64,000 nt of DNA from Psettodes erumei. Taxonomy: Eukaryota > Chordata > Actinopteri > Pleuronectiformes > Psettodidae. Where the stretch lies: assembly GCA_016785225.1 (NCBI GenBank), contig JAFBJZ010000457.1, positions 1,054,001 to 1,118,000 on the forward strand, read 5' to 3'. This document shows, one piece after another, positions 26,578 through 39,400 of the stretch. Below the pieces are notes generated by a model. The model was not told the DNA's origin. It searched no databases and saw nothing but the letters and a program-made list of their open reading frames with translations. The position numbers were made by a program, and so were the translations under genes. Position 1 is the stretch's first letter. Each line of letters starts with the position of its first letter.

Positions 26578-26650
26578 AAAAAGTACCAGATTATAGAAAT
26601 GACTACAATATGAAACAGTTTGAATTATCTTGAAAAAAGATTAATTTTTA
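26578..26650 (+). repeat. Repeat pair, copy A (upstream of ell3)
   Basis: About 31 identical bases beginning AAAAAGTACCAGATTATAGA are shared with 30586-30617, and similarity continues (TTTGAATTATCTTGAAA versus TTTAAATTATCTTGAAA). The two copies flank ell3 exon 1 in the same orientation. They are probably fragments of an unnamed interspersed repeat. Confidence 0.7.
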
Positions 26651-26879
26651 AAACGTCACACTGGGAAAAGCACGAAGAAGTGTTTGGTTAATAAAAATTC
26701 AATTATTACTAAGACGGTTGAAGTGAACTGAGCCATTGTTAACGTTATCAGTTACACCTGTGCCTATGTTAGTAGCAACTGGTGGGGATCAAGGTAAAAC
26801 ACGAATATTTGAAACAAAAAAATAGGAAATAATTCTCTGAATGTTGCATAGCCTGTTGTACTAATACAAGTAAATCCCG

Positions 26880-27040
26880 TGTATAAATACAGTGTAGAGT
26901 ACAGACTGGTGCACACAGACGGTCCTCAGTTCCCGGCGCTGCTGTCGCCGTGGCCCCGCCCCCGTTGTGACGTAACAGGGAGCGTGCGGAGAGGAGAGAG
27001 GAAAGCAGCTTTAATTGCGAGGCAGGGAGAAAAGCCAGCG
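26880..27040 (+). promoter_or_regulatory. ell3: ell3 proximal promoter and 5' UTR
   Basis: A TATAAATA box lies at 26882-26889, a GC box (GCCCCGCCCC) at 26953-26962 and a CRE-like TGACGTAA at 26968-26975. The region from about 26930 to 27250 is markedly richer in CpG than the surrounding DNA. The start codon follows at 27041. If the TATA box is used, transcription would begin near 26910, which would place the GC box and CRE downstream of the start; alternatively initiation is CpG-island type and nearer the ATG. Motif evidence only. Confidence 0.5.
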
Positions 27041-29609
27041 ATGGCCTCGCTCGGGCAGGAGCACTGCTATGGGCTCTCCTGTGGAAAAAATAACAGAAAC
27101 AGCTCCGGAAGGACGCTGTACCATGTCAAGCTCACGGACACGGCGATCAGAGCGCTGGAGGCTTATCAAAACCTCAAGGTACCTCTTCCTCGCGTGTGTT
27201 TGCGTGTGCACGGGCGTGCGTCTGGACATTAATTCATTCTCACACTTGTCAAAGTTGTCGCCTGCGCTTGTCTTCTTTTTCCACTGTTGCGTTTCGTTAA
27301 ATTTGCCGTCCCGTTGTTTGTTTGACTTCATCTAAACATCAGACAGCGTTTCGTCCGTCTTGCGGCTCTGCGACTAAATACATGGGGAAAAGCTCAAATA
27401 AGTTTGCAGTTACCTCCAACTGCGTTGCCCCTTGAATTAGTTGCCCACATTACTGCTCGGCATACCAGTACTGAACCCTGTGATTGTCGGGAAAGACGAG
27501 CCCGTCAGCTGTTTGCTGGGAAACCTTCCGGGTGCTTCAAAGTAAAGCGGAGTCGCAGTCTACCTATTTATCTAATTGATAAGTAGGCTAGTTTTCTCAT
27601 AATTAGCTCCAGTCGAGACAGTTAACAGCACACGTCCATTACTGGCTGTATAAGGTTAATTTAGTCTACATTTATACTCATTACAGCGTAATTGTGTTTG
27701 CTGGACTAATTTAGATAACAGTTTCTCTCTCTCTCTCTCTCTCTCTTTCTTATTTTAGGGTTCTTTGCCAAGTGAACCATCAATTTGTTTCAAAGGAAAT
27801 CAAGGGGTAAGTTTGTTTTTACTCTTATTATTTTGCTTTATCTTCAGTTTACTGTGCAAATTTAGATAACGTAGCAGATGGCTTAATCACTATTTAAACA
27901 AACCAAACCCAGTGATGAGAATTCATCTGCATACAGCAAAGCCCCAGGCTTCTTTTGAAAAAATGGATTAACGGCAATAGATGTGCCAGGAGACAACTTG
28001 TCTCTCTTAAAATAAAGGTGTATGCCAAATAATTTCTTACATTCAGCAGCCGCAAAGAAGCTTTAGTTCCTCACACTTGACTCACACGTCCCACCATAGC
28101 GCTGCCCCCAGAGAGCTCAGATGAGAGCTTATGGCTGGTTGTCTCCAGCAGATAGGAGGCATGCAGGTTACTGGGTCAGGCTGGAGACTGTGGAGAGGCT
28201 TTGTTAGGTCAGTGAGCGGCGCTGAGAAAAGGACAGGAGGGAGGGAGGTAGGACCTACACACACATATTGACGGCCAAAGTCAACAGTGTGGAGAGGAGT
28301 TATCACAAGTCAAACGAGGAACCTTAAGTAACGCAGATTAGCCATGTGTGCCTTGTTCTTGTTTCGGAAAGTACATTTGAGTTTATTGGTGTGTATTTAC
28401 TGTATGTAACAAAGCATTACACTGTATTACTGCACCTTAATTTGCTGCACAGTCTGAACGATGGGTATTAAGGCGAGAGTCAGGAGCAGCTGTGTCCCTG
28501 GGGAATCTTTACTTTTCAGTAAATGCTAATTGCATGAGCTGGTTAGAAAGAGTTGCAACCCCCTTCCAACATGTCAAAATGAGCTGAGTGGTGGTGTGTT
28601 TTTGTAAGGGGGCTCATGTGATCAACAGACTGGATTAAACCTTTTAGAGTGCACAGTAGTCGAGTCTGTTGCTCCTGCTTTGTCTAAATTTGAGATACTT
28701 CATTAGTTTTAACTGAAGTGTTGCCCGAGGAAATGTATTTCCCAGAGAGCTTTCTTCATTTTTGCCTCAACAGATTAAGGCATTTTTACTTCCTGTTCTT
28801 CATTATTATTACAATAATCTGGTCGTTGTGGCACTCTAACTAGTCCAGGATGTTTGTGCAAAGTTCCAAAGTGGCTCCTGCACAGTCTACCTTAAGGCTG
28901 TCCTCAGTGTTTGGGGTCAGGTATCTGAGGTTAGGGGCCAGTTCATCAGCTCCTGTTCATAACTGCAACTCCAGTGAGGCACAAGGCATTGACAGGAATA
29001 TGTGTGGGATTAAATAGGAAGAAAAACAGAAAACCCAATCCAAGGCTTCACAACTCACATAGCTACAGGATTTAGTTTGGGCAGAGAGGTGAGTTAGCTA
29101 TAAAACTTAGCTTGATGAGTGGATTCAGTCCCTTTGATTGGAAAACAACTGTAGCTAAAAAATAATGTTTTTTTTTAAATGGCCACACATGATTCTTGGT
29201 CTTGGTCTTGGAGGCAGTTGGTGACTTTGTCTTGCCAAGAGGGAAATGTTGGCTGTTGATCTCAAATGAAAGGAAAATCAACTGATTTTGCAATGCTTTG
29301 ATTGTACGGTAGTTTTTTCCTCAACAAGGACTCATGCTAGTGAGGTTTAATGTGGCAGAGCGCTGCGCTGAGACTGAGATCTGACACTGTGACAGTTCAT
29401 CTTTGGACCTCCGCTGTCACTGTGATAGCTGAGGGGTTGCAGAGAAATTCACACCACTCCCCGACATACGGTACAGAGAGCTAAAGTTATTAGCCAAATG
29501 AATGTTTAGAGGTAATTATAGGAGACATAATGCTCGTGATTACAGTGTGAAACATCATGACTTCAGTTTGCATTAGCTTTCCCTGTCTGCCTGACTCAGA
29601 CATTCATGA

Positions 29610-29650
<41 letters not shown>

Positions 29651-31880
29651 TGAGTGAGTAGCACTGGAACACTTTTCCTGCAGTAATAGCAAGACAGATT
29701 ATATGAACTCTGGCCTGCTAATTTTCCCATCCTATTCCCAGGCTGGAGTTCCATTTTTTCTGTGTGTGTGTGTGTGTGCAATGAAGAGATTGGTGTGTGT
29801 GAGTTATATATGGCATACTATGCATGTATTTTTATGTGTTAAATGGGGGTGGGGATGTTGTTGTGTTGTTCAGCTTGTGTGTGTGTGTGTGTGTGTGTTT
29901 ATACCATGTCCTGTGTGGCCTAAAGGCATGATTTATTCATACCCCACCTCCTTGTTCCTGTCCTGCCCTCTCTGCCTATTGTGTAGCAGTCTTTTAGCCT
30001 GGCAGGACCAGAGTGGATCCCCTGAGAACCCTCTGTGTGTGGTGTCTGTTTGTTTGGTCACTTTGTTTGTCTCTGTGTATAAAAGAGCGAGGGAATGAAG
30101 GGAATTTATGGCACCTAATTGCCGTTCTATAAGTATCTGTGTGTTTGAGCGCAGGTTTTTTTTTGTTTGTTTTTTTTCTTCTGCCTGTCTATGCGTGGGT
30201 CTGTATGCTGTCTATGCTAAGATCCCCAGAGCCCCCTCTGATTGTGTGTTGTCTCCTCTGATTTGAATAACAATGAGTGGGGGAATCCAGGCTGCGTGTT
30301 GTCACCCTGCTTGGCTCACCCAGAGTGAATAAAGGTTTTTAAACCTGACACATTACAGTCAGTCCAGATGTGCTGTGGCCTGCCCTGGGGGTTTGTTTAT
30401 GCCCAACATGATAGAGACTTCCCTGCTGTGGAACTATTGGAGTGGAAACTAAAATGGAGAACACTGCAAAAATCATAAACATGTAGTTATCGAACCATGA
30501 CCACAGTTTGAATTCAAGAATCTTATCTGACTTTGTCTGTTGTTTTCTTTTACATGGGAAACACTGATGCTACTTCATGTAGTGTAAAAAGTACCAGATT
30601 ATAGAAATGACTACAATTATAAAACACTGTTTAAATTATCTTGAAAGATGATCAATTTAAGAAATAATGGGCACGTGAAAAAGAGGTGGGACAATTAATG
30701 TGAGCACTTGTATACTTTCACAATGCAAAAGAGCTTTAACTGTATTCCAGTAATTTAATCAGTGTAGTTCATGTTGTGTATGTCACTTTTTAAAAAAATG
30801 TTTTTGCGCAGATCATGTTAATCTGTGTGTGTGTGTGTGTGTGTGCCCACACAGAAGAAATAGCTGTGGGAACAGGATGTTTTAAACACTGGTGGTTATA
30901 GCTTGCAACGTCTTCTGAAAAGCCAAGAATGAAAATGTTGTGTACGGACAGGATTATGTATTTCTTTGGCCAACGTGTGAGCGCAACATGAAGACAAGTG
31001 GCCTTCTGAGATCCAGCAGCAGCAGCAGCAGCAGCTCAGGACAAATGCGTTGTCTGTCCAATTAAGCAGCTTGGAGATATGGAGCACATCTCAGCTCGAT
31101 GAGGAACGCGTCCCATCTAATTCCCTCATATGAAAATCCACAGCATAAGGTAATGAGGCATAAAAGGGTCCACGCACACATGTTTCATGGTATGGCCAAG
31201 CGTGTCTTGAAAGTAGCATTCTTTGGAAAGGGGTTGAAGGAGGGGCTGTGTCGGACACAGTGGCCCACAATTTGTTGAAGTTGACAGTTTGGCCCTCAGG
31301 CACCTGTCAGAGATGTATCATTCTTGGCATTGCAGGGGAGAAACCTCAAGAGGATGCTTGTGGCACAGCACCCCTTCCCATCCTCCTCCCTCCTCCCCCT
31401 CTGTCTCACCCATCCTCCTCTCCTCCAATGATGGAGCATGCAGCTCTGTCCCTGTGTGAAATTGCAAATGAGAAGGGATGGAAGGTGATTACAGGCTGGG
31501 GCTTGATTACATGCACTGTCTCCCACTCAAGGCAGCCACATTAATCACTCACTGCCAGTATGTGGAACTGGGCTAGAGAGAAGACACTGCGTTGACTGAT
31601 TGACTGCGGGATCATAAACACGCAAAATCTCTACTTTCTTTCTTTGTATGTCCTTCTCTGTCTCTGCTGCCCCCCCGTCCTCCTCTCCTCCACCGGGCCA
31701 GTGACACAGACAGACATTGTGTTTTGTATCTCTGTCCTCCATTGTGGAGGGGACCAGTCTTAAATGGCATGTGTCAACTTGTGGCCATGGGAACGATTGG
31801 GCTCTTTTGTTTGTGATGAGATGATGAGAAGTAATGTTTACTGAAGTGTGGTGTGGATGAGGGTGGTGGCTGGCTGTCTG

Positions 31881-31911
<31 letters not shown>

Positions 31912-34900
31912 TTCTAAGCCACTGGCGGAGATGTTTGGCTGATAGCTAGACTTTAGCCTTTCGCAGTCTTATGAGTGGCAGTAATGCTGATTACACCCCG
32001 GTGAGAGGAGCTGGAGACTGAGCCCCTTTTTGCTCATGCTGGATTAACACACACACACACACACACGCATAGTTTGCATTAGCACCCGGCCCAGAGTGAC
32101 TTGCCTCCTGCTGATAGCAGACAGCGGTGGTGGCGACAGGTTTCACTCCCTCCTCCATCTCCTCCTGCACCTCCTCCCTCTCCTCCTATCAACCAGAAAG
32201 GGGAAGCAGTGCCATGGCATCCCACTCTGGAGCCGAGGAGGCCAGAACAAAAGACGGCCTGTTTTCAGAAGGCCATTACTCAGGCTGCAGAGGATGTGGA
32301 AACAATAGGCTGCATGGGATCTACACCCAGACCCCACATTCAACCAAAAGCTAGCAGGAAACATAAGCCCTGTGCACCGACAGCAGTCTCTCACAGCTTT
32401 TGTTCAATCGACTTTATAGTTTGATAAAGCCAGGAAAATGAGCCTTTCCCGTCCCGCAGCTTCAACGTGTGGAGACATTTATGACAGTGAGAGTGAACTG
32501 TGGCTCATTAAGATAGCGCCACACATACAGACAATCTTGACTTTCGTTGTGTCAAAACTTTTTAACTGCTGAATATTTACAATGTGGTTTTCTGCGTTAC
32601 CTGGTGAGAATTTCTCAGGTGGAATTTTTAAATCTGATACAGGTGAGAGGTTCAGTCTTTTGTCTGCGGACCAATGAAGTTCACGTGCACTTGGATTTTT
32701 GGGATAATTGACTCATTCCCTTAATTTGTGAGCACTTCGTAGTGTCTATATTGACTACTTCATTGTAGTAGCTCATATTATTTGATGTCTCACAAATGTT
32801 TTAGAAAGACAAGTCCTGGCTTGGCAAAATTAACACGAGTAGTGGATGATTGTATTTACAACAAAGTTTGAAACATGATTGTGCGTCTATGATTGTTAAG
32901 TAGGTGGGTCAGAGTTAAGAGTTAAAGAAAATACACCATACGCACATGCAGGCGTACAGTGGCAGAATTATGTGTAAACACACCATCACAGATATCACTG
33001 CACATACGAGAATTTCTGGTTTTCTCACAGGAGTGCCGTGCAACAGAAAAACCCAAGGAGCTGCAATTAAAATCTCACTAAACCTCAAACCGCTACTGCT
33101 ATCTTCACCTAAGCTGCCAGGGTGAAATGTCTTTACATTTATTCAGCCTATTTTTTGTTATGATTAATATCAAAGGATTGGGAACCAAAATGGTCAAAGT
33201 CCTGCTCCCTTTGAGTCAGTTAGTAAAGAGAGAAGTAGGAATTCAAGAAGCAGCATTCAAGTGAACATTGTACAAGGATTTTGCAGCTCATCTGTTATTG
33301 CCACTGTGCATACTGGTGAAATAGGTGTTTTTCACTTTCAGGCAACTGGTTGATTGATTGATATCTTTCTCCTGTAGGCCCAGTATTTAAAAAAGCAAAT
33401 GTTTTGCCTTAAAGGAATTCTTGTCCATGTTTACTTAAATTTCTGTGCCCTGCCAACATCTATGTATACAATTTGCACTCGGATAGTTTTCCTTTGCACC
33501 AAATCTGACGTTAATCACCAAACCTGAGAGGACTAAAACTATGTTGAAGTTCAGCTAAAACTATGTTGAAACAAGAACTGTTGTGAAGTTTGCAAGGTGA
33601 AGAAAACAGATGGACAGTCAGACCTATGCCAAGAGTAACGCCTTCAAGGGAGATTGATGGAGACAGAGGATGGTGAGCCGAGAAAGGCCTGATATTTGCT
33701 TTTTACTACAACAGGGGAGGAATTATTGGGAAAACAGAGGCATTAACTAGAACAAGAATGTGGAATGTGCAGAGTGAGACAGAGGTAGTCTCAGGGATAA
33801 GACTGAATCGTCTGGATGTGAATGTGTGAAGCTACAAGGCATGGGGGGGGGTCGTCTTTGCTGTTTGGCCTCTGGGGGTCACTGAGCATTACTGAGGGAA
33901 TAAATCCCTAATGTGGGGAATTTTTCATTTTGTTAATTTCTTATGAATAGAACCTTTTTCTAGTAAGTGCTTTTACATCTTGGTAACTTCATCCCTGCTC
34001 ATTTTTTTGTTTTGTTTTTAATTTGCTGCAGTTTTCTTTTCTGCCTCATTCAACATCCGCGATGATCAGAGGCGACCCACAGATTCCCTGAATATTTAAC
34101 TTGAAAGGAAGACAATAAATATTTCATTATTCATGGTCAGTTGATTTCTTTTAGTGCGGAGTCCTTTGTAACAGCACTTCTCTGGGGTTGAATTGCAATG
34201 TGTGCCTCTCAGGAGGATGCACTGGGCTCTGCTGTGGGCCCCAGTGACTGGGAAGGAGAGTGGTTGTTGTAATTGGGGGGGGGGTCATACAAACCGCCAT
34301 GACTGGATGGATGCCAGCGAGTGCTCCTCGGGGTTCTGCAGTGACTATGCATTTGTAACACCACAAAACAATAAAACCGAGTCTGTAAGTTATATTTGTT
34401 GCTACTCTGCATGAAGACTGGAGGAAATGTCCTCATATGATCTCCTCCATCACTTATCTGCTGCCCGTATGCGGTATACTCCAGGAAATGTTGAAACGTG
34501 GTGTTTGCAGTCATGTAATGTGCTTTAACCGTTCAGCCACCGGAGCAGCCCCCGAGTGACATCAATTTAATGTCGTCTTCAAATTGTTAAAATGGCATAC
34601 AACTGGAAAAAAAGAAGTAAATCCCCATCCTTTGAGAGGCTGGGATGAATGAGGCATTTTCCCTTAAAGCTGCATACAATTTTAAACTGGGAAGCATGTT
34701 TGGTGAAATGTGTGTTGGTCAGTGTATCTAAAACTTTCTATATCTGGAGCGGGAGATTGCTTGGACAGTCCTGTGTGCGTGAGATGACAAAGACGAGCAG
34801 AGAGCAAGCGTTTACAGTTTTCAGTATTTATATCATCACCACCTTCATTTGTATCACCATAGTGGTTGTTGAAATAACAAGACTTTAAACTTTATTACTA

Positions 34901-36403
34901 TTTAGTTAATGGATGTGACCTAAGTGGTCATTAACAAGCATGCACATGCACCATCTTGCAAAACAGAAATGTCTCGTGAGAAAGAATTGTTTCTGTGATC
35001 CTCACTTGTGTGATTACACCATGTTTTTGACCTTCTGACAAACAGTGACACAGTCAGTATTAACCCACAGGCATTAAACAGGTATTACCGAACAGGCAAC
35101 TATTACATAACCTAGAACAGGACACATAAAATGTTAAAAACTGAGGAGCTCCACTTGTGCAGGTACATGCAAGCTGGTGTGTATCTGTCAGGGAGCTCAG
35201 CTGTACAGAGTGTGTATGAATTCCTGCGGTGAAAGCCTACGTGCTAGGACATGTGCAGTGGGTTGATAAGAGGATAGAGCCGACGTCTGTGTTGCTTTGA
35301 TGCACACTTGCATCAAATCATTTGAAGTGACTTTTAAAGACAGCGCTGTAAATGGCCCGCCCAGCTGAATGCTGGCCAAGTTCATGACCTTTAGACATTA
35401 ACTCTTTCTAGTGCCATATTCTACTTCTTTACTACTATTCTGCTACTTTAAGCAGTGTTTCTAAACTGACTTTCTGCAGGATGGTAAATTAACGGTCCCA
35501 TATTTTACACTTGTGTTGCACAGTGTTTTATTTGAAATTTACATACCCATAAAAAGAAATATTTGTGATTCTAAGTACCAAAAAACAACAAAAATGTAGT
35601 TTTACATCTCCCACACTTCTCTTTGGAGCTCTAGCAAGAACACTGGATTTTGTGCCGGTCAGCCAATCAAAAGAAAGGCTAATAGCCTACTACTTTAGCT
35701 TAGTAAAACTCACTGCAAATGCAAATGGCAGTGACCAGTCAATGCTGAAATGAGCTGAAAGTCAAATTTGGACTAAAATACCCTGGATCTGCTTTCGATG
35801 CAAATCCCTGGCTCCTGTGATGGTGCTGGGGTGAGAGGTGGAGCACACTGATCCTGGTCTCAGCTCACTTTCAGAGTTCCTCTCCTCGGCTCCTAGACCC
35901 TTCAAACAAACAGTATAGTGCCAGCCTGCGTGTGGGCCAAGCAGGGGAGCGTGTGTGGATGTACAACCTGAGACCTGGGGCACAACTGAGGGTGGCTGAT
36001 TTTATGGTTGTGACATTATAAAGTCACGGATGTCCTCACATCCTTAAAAGCAGGGGTCAGGAACCTCACAGCTTTACATTTCTCACAGAACTGCGTGAAA
36101 GTAACAGTGAAGTGTTGCCGAGTTGTACTTTCATGAGCATGCAATTATATCTTTACAGTGGTCAATTCAGAAAACTGACTTTTTTCTGATCTTCATTTTT
36201 CCTGATCTGTCATTATATGTCTCTGTGCGTGGTCATGTGTGCATTTGTCTGCCCTGGAGGTTGCAGCCTTGGCTCAGCTGCGCTCCACTAAGTCTGCCAG
36301 GAGATGTCATGGAGGCCTCAGTGGAGCGGTCTCTTAAAAACACTGTTTACCCAAGGAGATTTATTTAAAGTTACAGAACGGCGCAAAGTCTCGCTCCAGA
36401 TCT

Positions 36404-36435
<32 letters not shown>

Positions 36436-39400
36436 CATGGTATTCATGTGTGTGCACACAGAATACAAGGCTGTGGGAGACACTGTAAAAACTGAGACAG
36501 AGCAAGTGACAGATGGCTGTTTCCCCAAACTGTCTCAAAAGGTTTAGCTGACTGTATAATTTCACTGCAGTTGAGTATTTCTCCACAGCTCATTTATCAT
36601 TGTCAAAATTTCCTGCTATGTGTTCAGAAGTTCTCATTATCTCCTAGATTTTTCCTAGTGACAGTCATCAGGTCATACGTGTACTTTCCTCCTGTACTCT
36701 GGCAGAAGACTCATGGGAATCATTTGATTTCAGGACACTGTTCCCAACCCAGCCTCTGTGGGATATGACTCAGACCCTGCTGATCTTTGAAGAACAGACA
36801 ATAGTTGTTTTGCGTCATAAGGTCTAAATGATTGGTATTGAAGAGTCTGTGTAAGGCAACGTAATACTTCATATGTGGGTCTTTGAAAGGGGCGTTAGCT
36901 TCTTCCTACAGACTGAAATACAAACACTTCGCAGTATGAAAAATAAATATTGTGGTAATGGAGGAGGAAGACGGAGCCGAGTGCATCCATTTGGAAACAG
37001 ATGAGGGTAAATTACACAGCTTCATTTCCTGCCTCTTTTGTACTCCTGTATTTTTGGTTTACATTTAAATAGCATTTCACCTGGCAGAGAGTTGTCAAGG
37101 ATGGTAAAATATTGGCTGGTCAGTCAGTTTGTCTGGTGAGTCAATACATTTTCATGAGAGTACAAAAAAAGCGATTCTGTCAAGAAAACGTTTTTTTTTT
37201 ATTTTTACAAGCTTCATGTATAATTCGTGTATATTTGTACCCTCGCCAGAAATACCAAAACGGCAAGCATGCTGTTCCATTAAACACTTCTTTGTTGTTG
37301 GATGTAATAAACAATCCAGCCTTCTGGAGTAAGCAAACCATTTTAATATGAACTGTTCCTTTCAGACCTGTTGACTACAATTGTCAGAATCGGCTCTTTG
37401 CAGTGGACTAAAAGTTGTGAACAAAGAAACTTCACTGATTTATGTTGATTGCAAAAACCTTGACATTGGATGGCCCTGTGTTCTTGGCTACAGTGCATTT
37501 GGCATCAGAGTTTTCTGCTGAGTAGATAATCGGTTTTCCCTCTGAAAAATTGACAAAAGATGCATGAACTCTTTGGGGAAACATTGACAAGTTAAAGCAA
37601 CTGGCTGGTAGTCCAGCAGAACAATGTAGCTACTTTAATAGCTTGTGAATATGTGCACTCAAGTTGTGTTGAATACTTTACACAGATGTGTGTTGTTTGC
37701 GTTTGCCCGTCATCTACCAATATATTTCTTTTGCATAAAATTGGGCTTTCTTCTTTTTTCCTTCATAGTACATCAAGATCCCAGCTCCCACACCGGAGTC
37801 ACTGTCTGCTCTTCGTGTCTTCTCATTCTACTTATCCAGTGACAGCAAAGACCAGCCTCAAGCCAGCTTTGACTGCATCCATCAATATGTTTCAAGGTAT
37901 TTAGTCTCTTGGTTGAACCTTATTTTCACATACTGCTTATTCTTGCATTAAAGAGCAAATCAAGTGCTTATTGAAATATTTCCTATCAAAAACATTTAAT
38001 TTAACTATATTTTCCTGATTTAATATCTGCCTCAAGCTCCATGGGAAAATCTACATAAAACTATTTTTTTTCAACATAAATTATGGTTAAAAATTCACTG
38101 CAATGTTTCACAACAAGTTAAGGTGCTTTTAATGTCCGATGTGATATACTGGCTGTGACACATGTGACCCCAGATGATGGCTTTTTGTCATCTCCATAGG
38201 TCGGCAGACTTGCACCACATTTTTCTCAGGATTCCTCGGCTCTCTCTATGCCCACGTCTCTGCGGGCATTGTGAGAGACCGATCTACACAGAATGGGGCA
38301 GTTGTAATTTCCTGTATATTTCTGGGCTGACCTCTCATCACGGAGATCTGTGATGCCTTGTTTATGGGCTGGATATGCTCGGAAAGTGAGGGTTATGCTC
38401 TGCTGCTGACCTCCTGCTGCCAGACAGCTAACTGTGGTCTGAAATAAAACTCGTTTTGGTTCCAGTCGTCCGCTGGAGCCAAGAGCAACAGCACGTGTGA
38501 GGGCAATTCTGCACTCTCTGTCCCCATATTTCTCTTCATATATAGAAGATAAAGAGGAGAAATGATCTGTAGTCAAGTATATAATTGTGCTGTAAAAATA
38601 AAAATTGGATCAGGAAAAAAGACTCTTATTCAACAATAAATCAAGAGAGAGAAACTAAAAGAGTGAAAACTAAATTTGTTGATCTATTTATGGCATTAAC
38701 CCATTAGCACATATTCATGTGTCAAACTTTTTACTCTTGTCCGAGATGGTCCTTGTTTTGCAAGTGTGCTTGCAGGAGCCAAGCTAATGCTGGTGGTTTT
38801 CCATTCTATCCTGCTTTGAACCAGGATATCTGGCTTTCTGACATGGGGTGGACTGCAGGGCTATATCTAGCCTGTGACATAACATACAGTAACTATAGGC
38901 CTGTCTTAGCCAGCTTCTACCACAAAGCCACTTTGTGCTCCATGGAGTCCATGTTGGTATGCTGCTCTAAGACAGCTTATAGGACTATATTTTACAGTGT
39001 TAACTGTATGGCCGGAAGAGAGGCCTGCGGTTCAATGGCTTTGTGTTTTTGTCTCACAGTGATGGCCGTGAGCAGCTGGAAGCTCAGGGCATCATCCAGG
39101 ACAAGATCACCGTGTGTGCCACTGATGACTCCTACCAGATGACCCGCGAGAGGATGTCTCAGGTGGAGAAGGACAGCTGGAGCCGCTCTGCCATTGAGAT
39201 CAAACCTGGAGCCACACATCCAAGTAAGAATAGGCCAGAGGCCTTTGCAGAGCAAAAACAGGATCAGAGGATGATACATCTGCAGGCTTTTGTAGGAAAA
39301 GGCCAAACAGATTTAAGCTTGGAGAGGGAACAGTACATTGGATGTGGATACACTGATGTCATATAAACATAAAAATAGAAATATAGTAGTACCAATAAAA

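Larger units (their letters stand above)
13860..26870. other. 13 kb gene desert between serf2 and ell3
   Basis: I found no exon with splice signals plus family motifs on either strand. The stretch contains two copies of a dispersed teleost repeat (15735-15930 and 19880-20080), a (TGATAA)n tract at about 21331-21356, a compound GT/GA microsatellite at 23834-23880, and an AT-rich palindrome (AAT)n(ATT)n at about 26538-26566. The serf2 and ell3 genes diverge from the two ends of the desert, so distal regulatory elements of either could lie here. Which segments are conserved cannot be judged from one sequence. Confidence 0.5.
27807..37768 (+). other. ell3: Large ell3 intron 2 (about 10 kb)
   Basis: Half of the ell3 span is this intron, between a 48-nt exon and the 128-nt exon 3. 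It holds many TG/CA tracts (29611-29646, 29761-29779, 29876-29899, 30824-30845, 31884-31911, 32047-32066, 36403-36432), a CAG tract at 31014-31035 and repeat copy B at 30586-30655. No additional exon in phase was found. Open frames such as 29703-30098 are microsatellite artefacts. Confidence 0.7.

Noticed and set aside
29703..30098. 131-codon plus-strand frame
   Set aside because: Driven by several TG tracts; no family motif, inside ell3 intron 2.
38717..39142. 141-codon plus-strand frame as a separate gene
   Set aside because: It runs in a different frame through ell3 exon 4 (39060-39223) and has no motif of its own.
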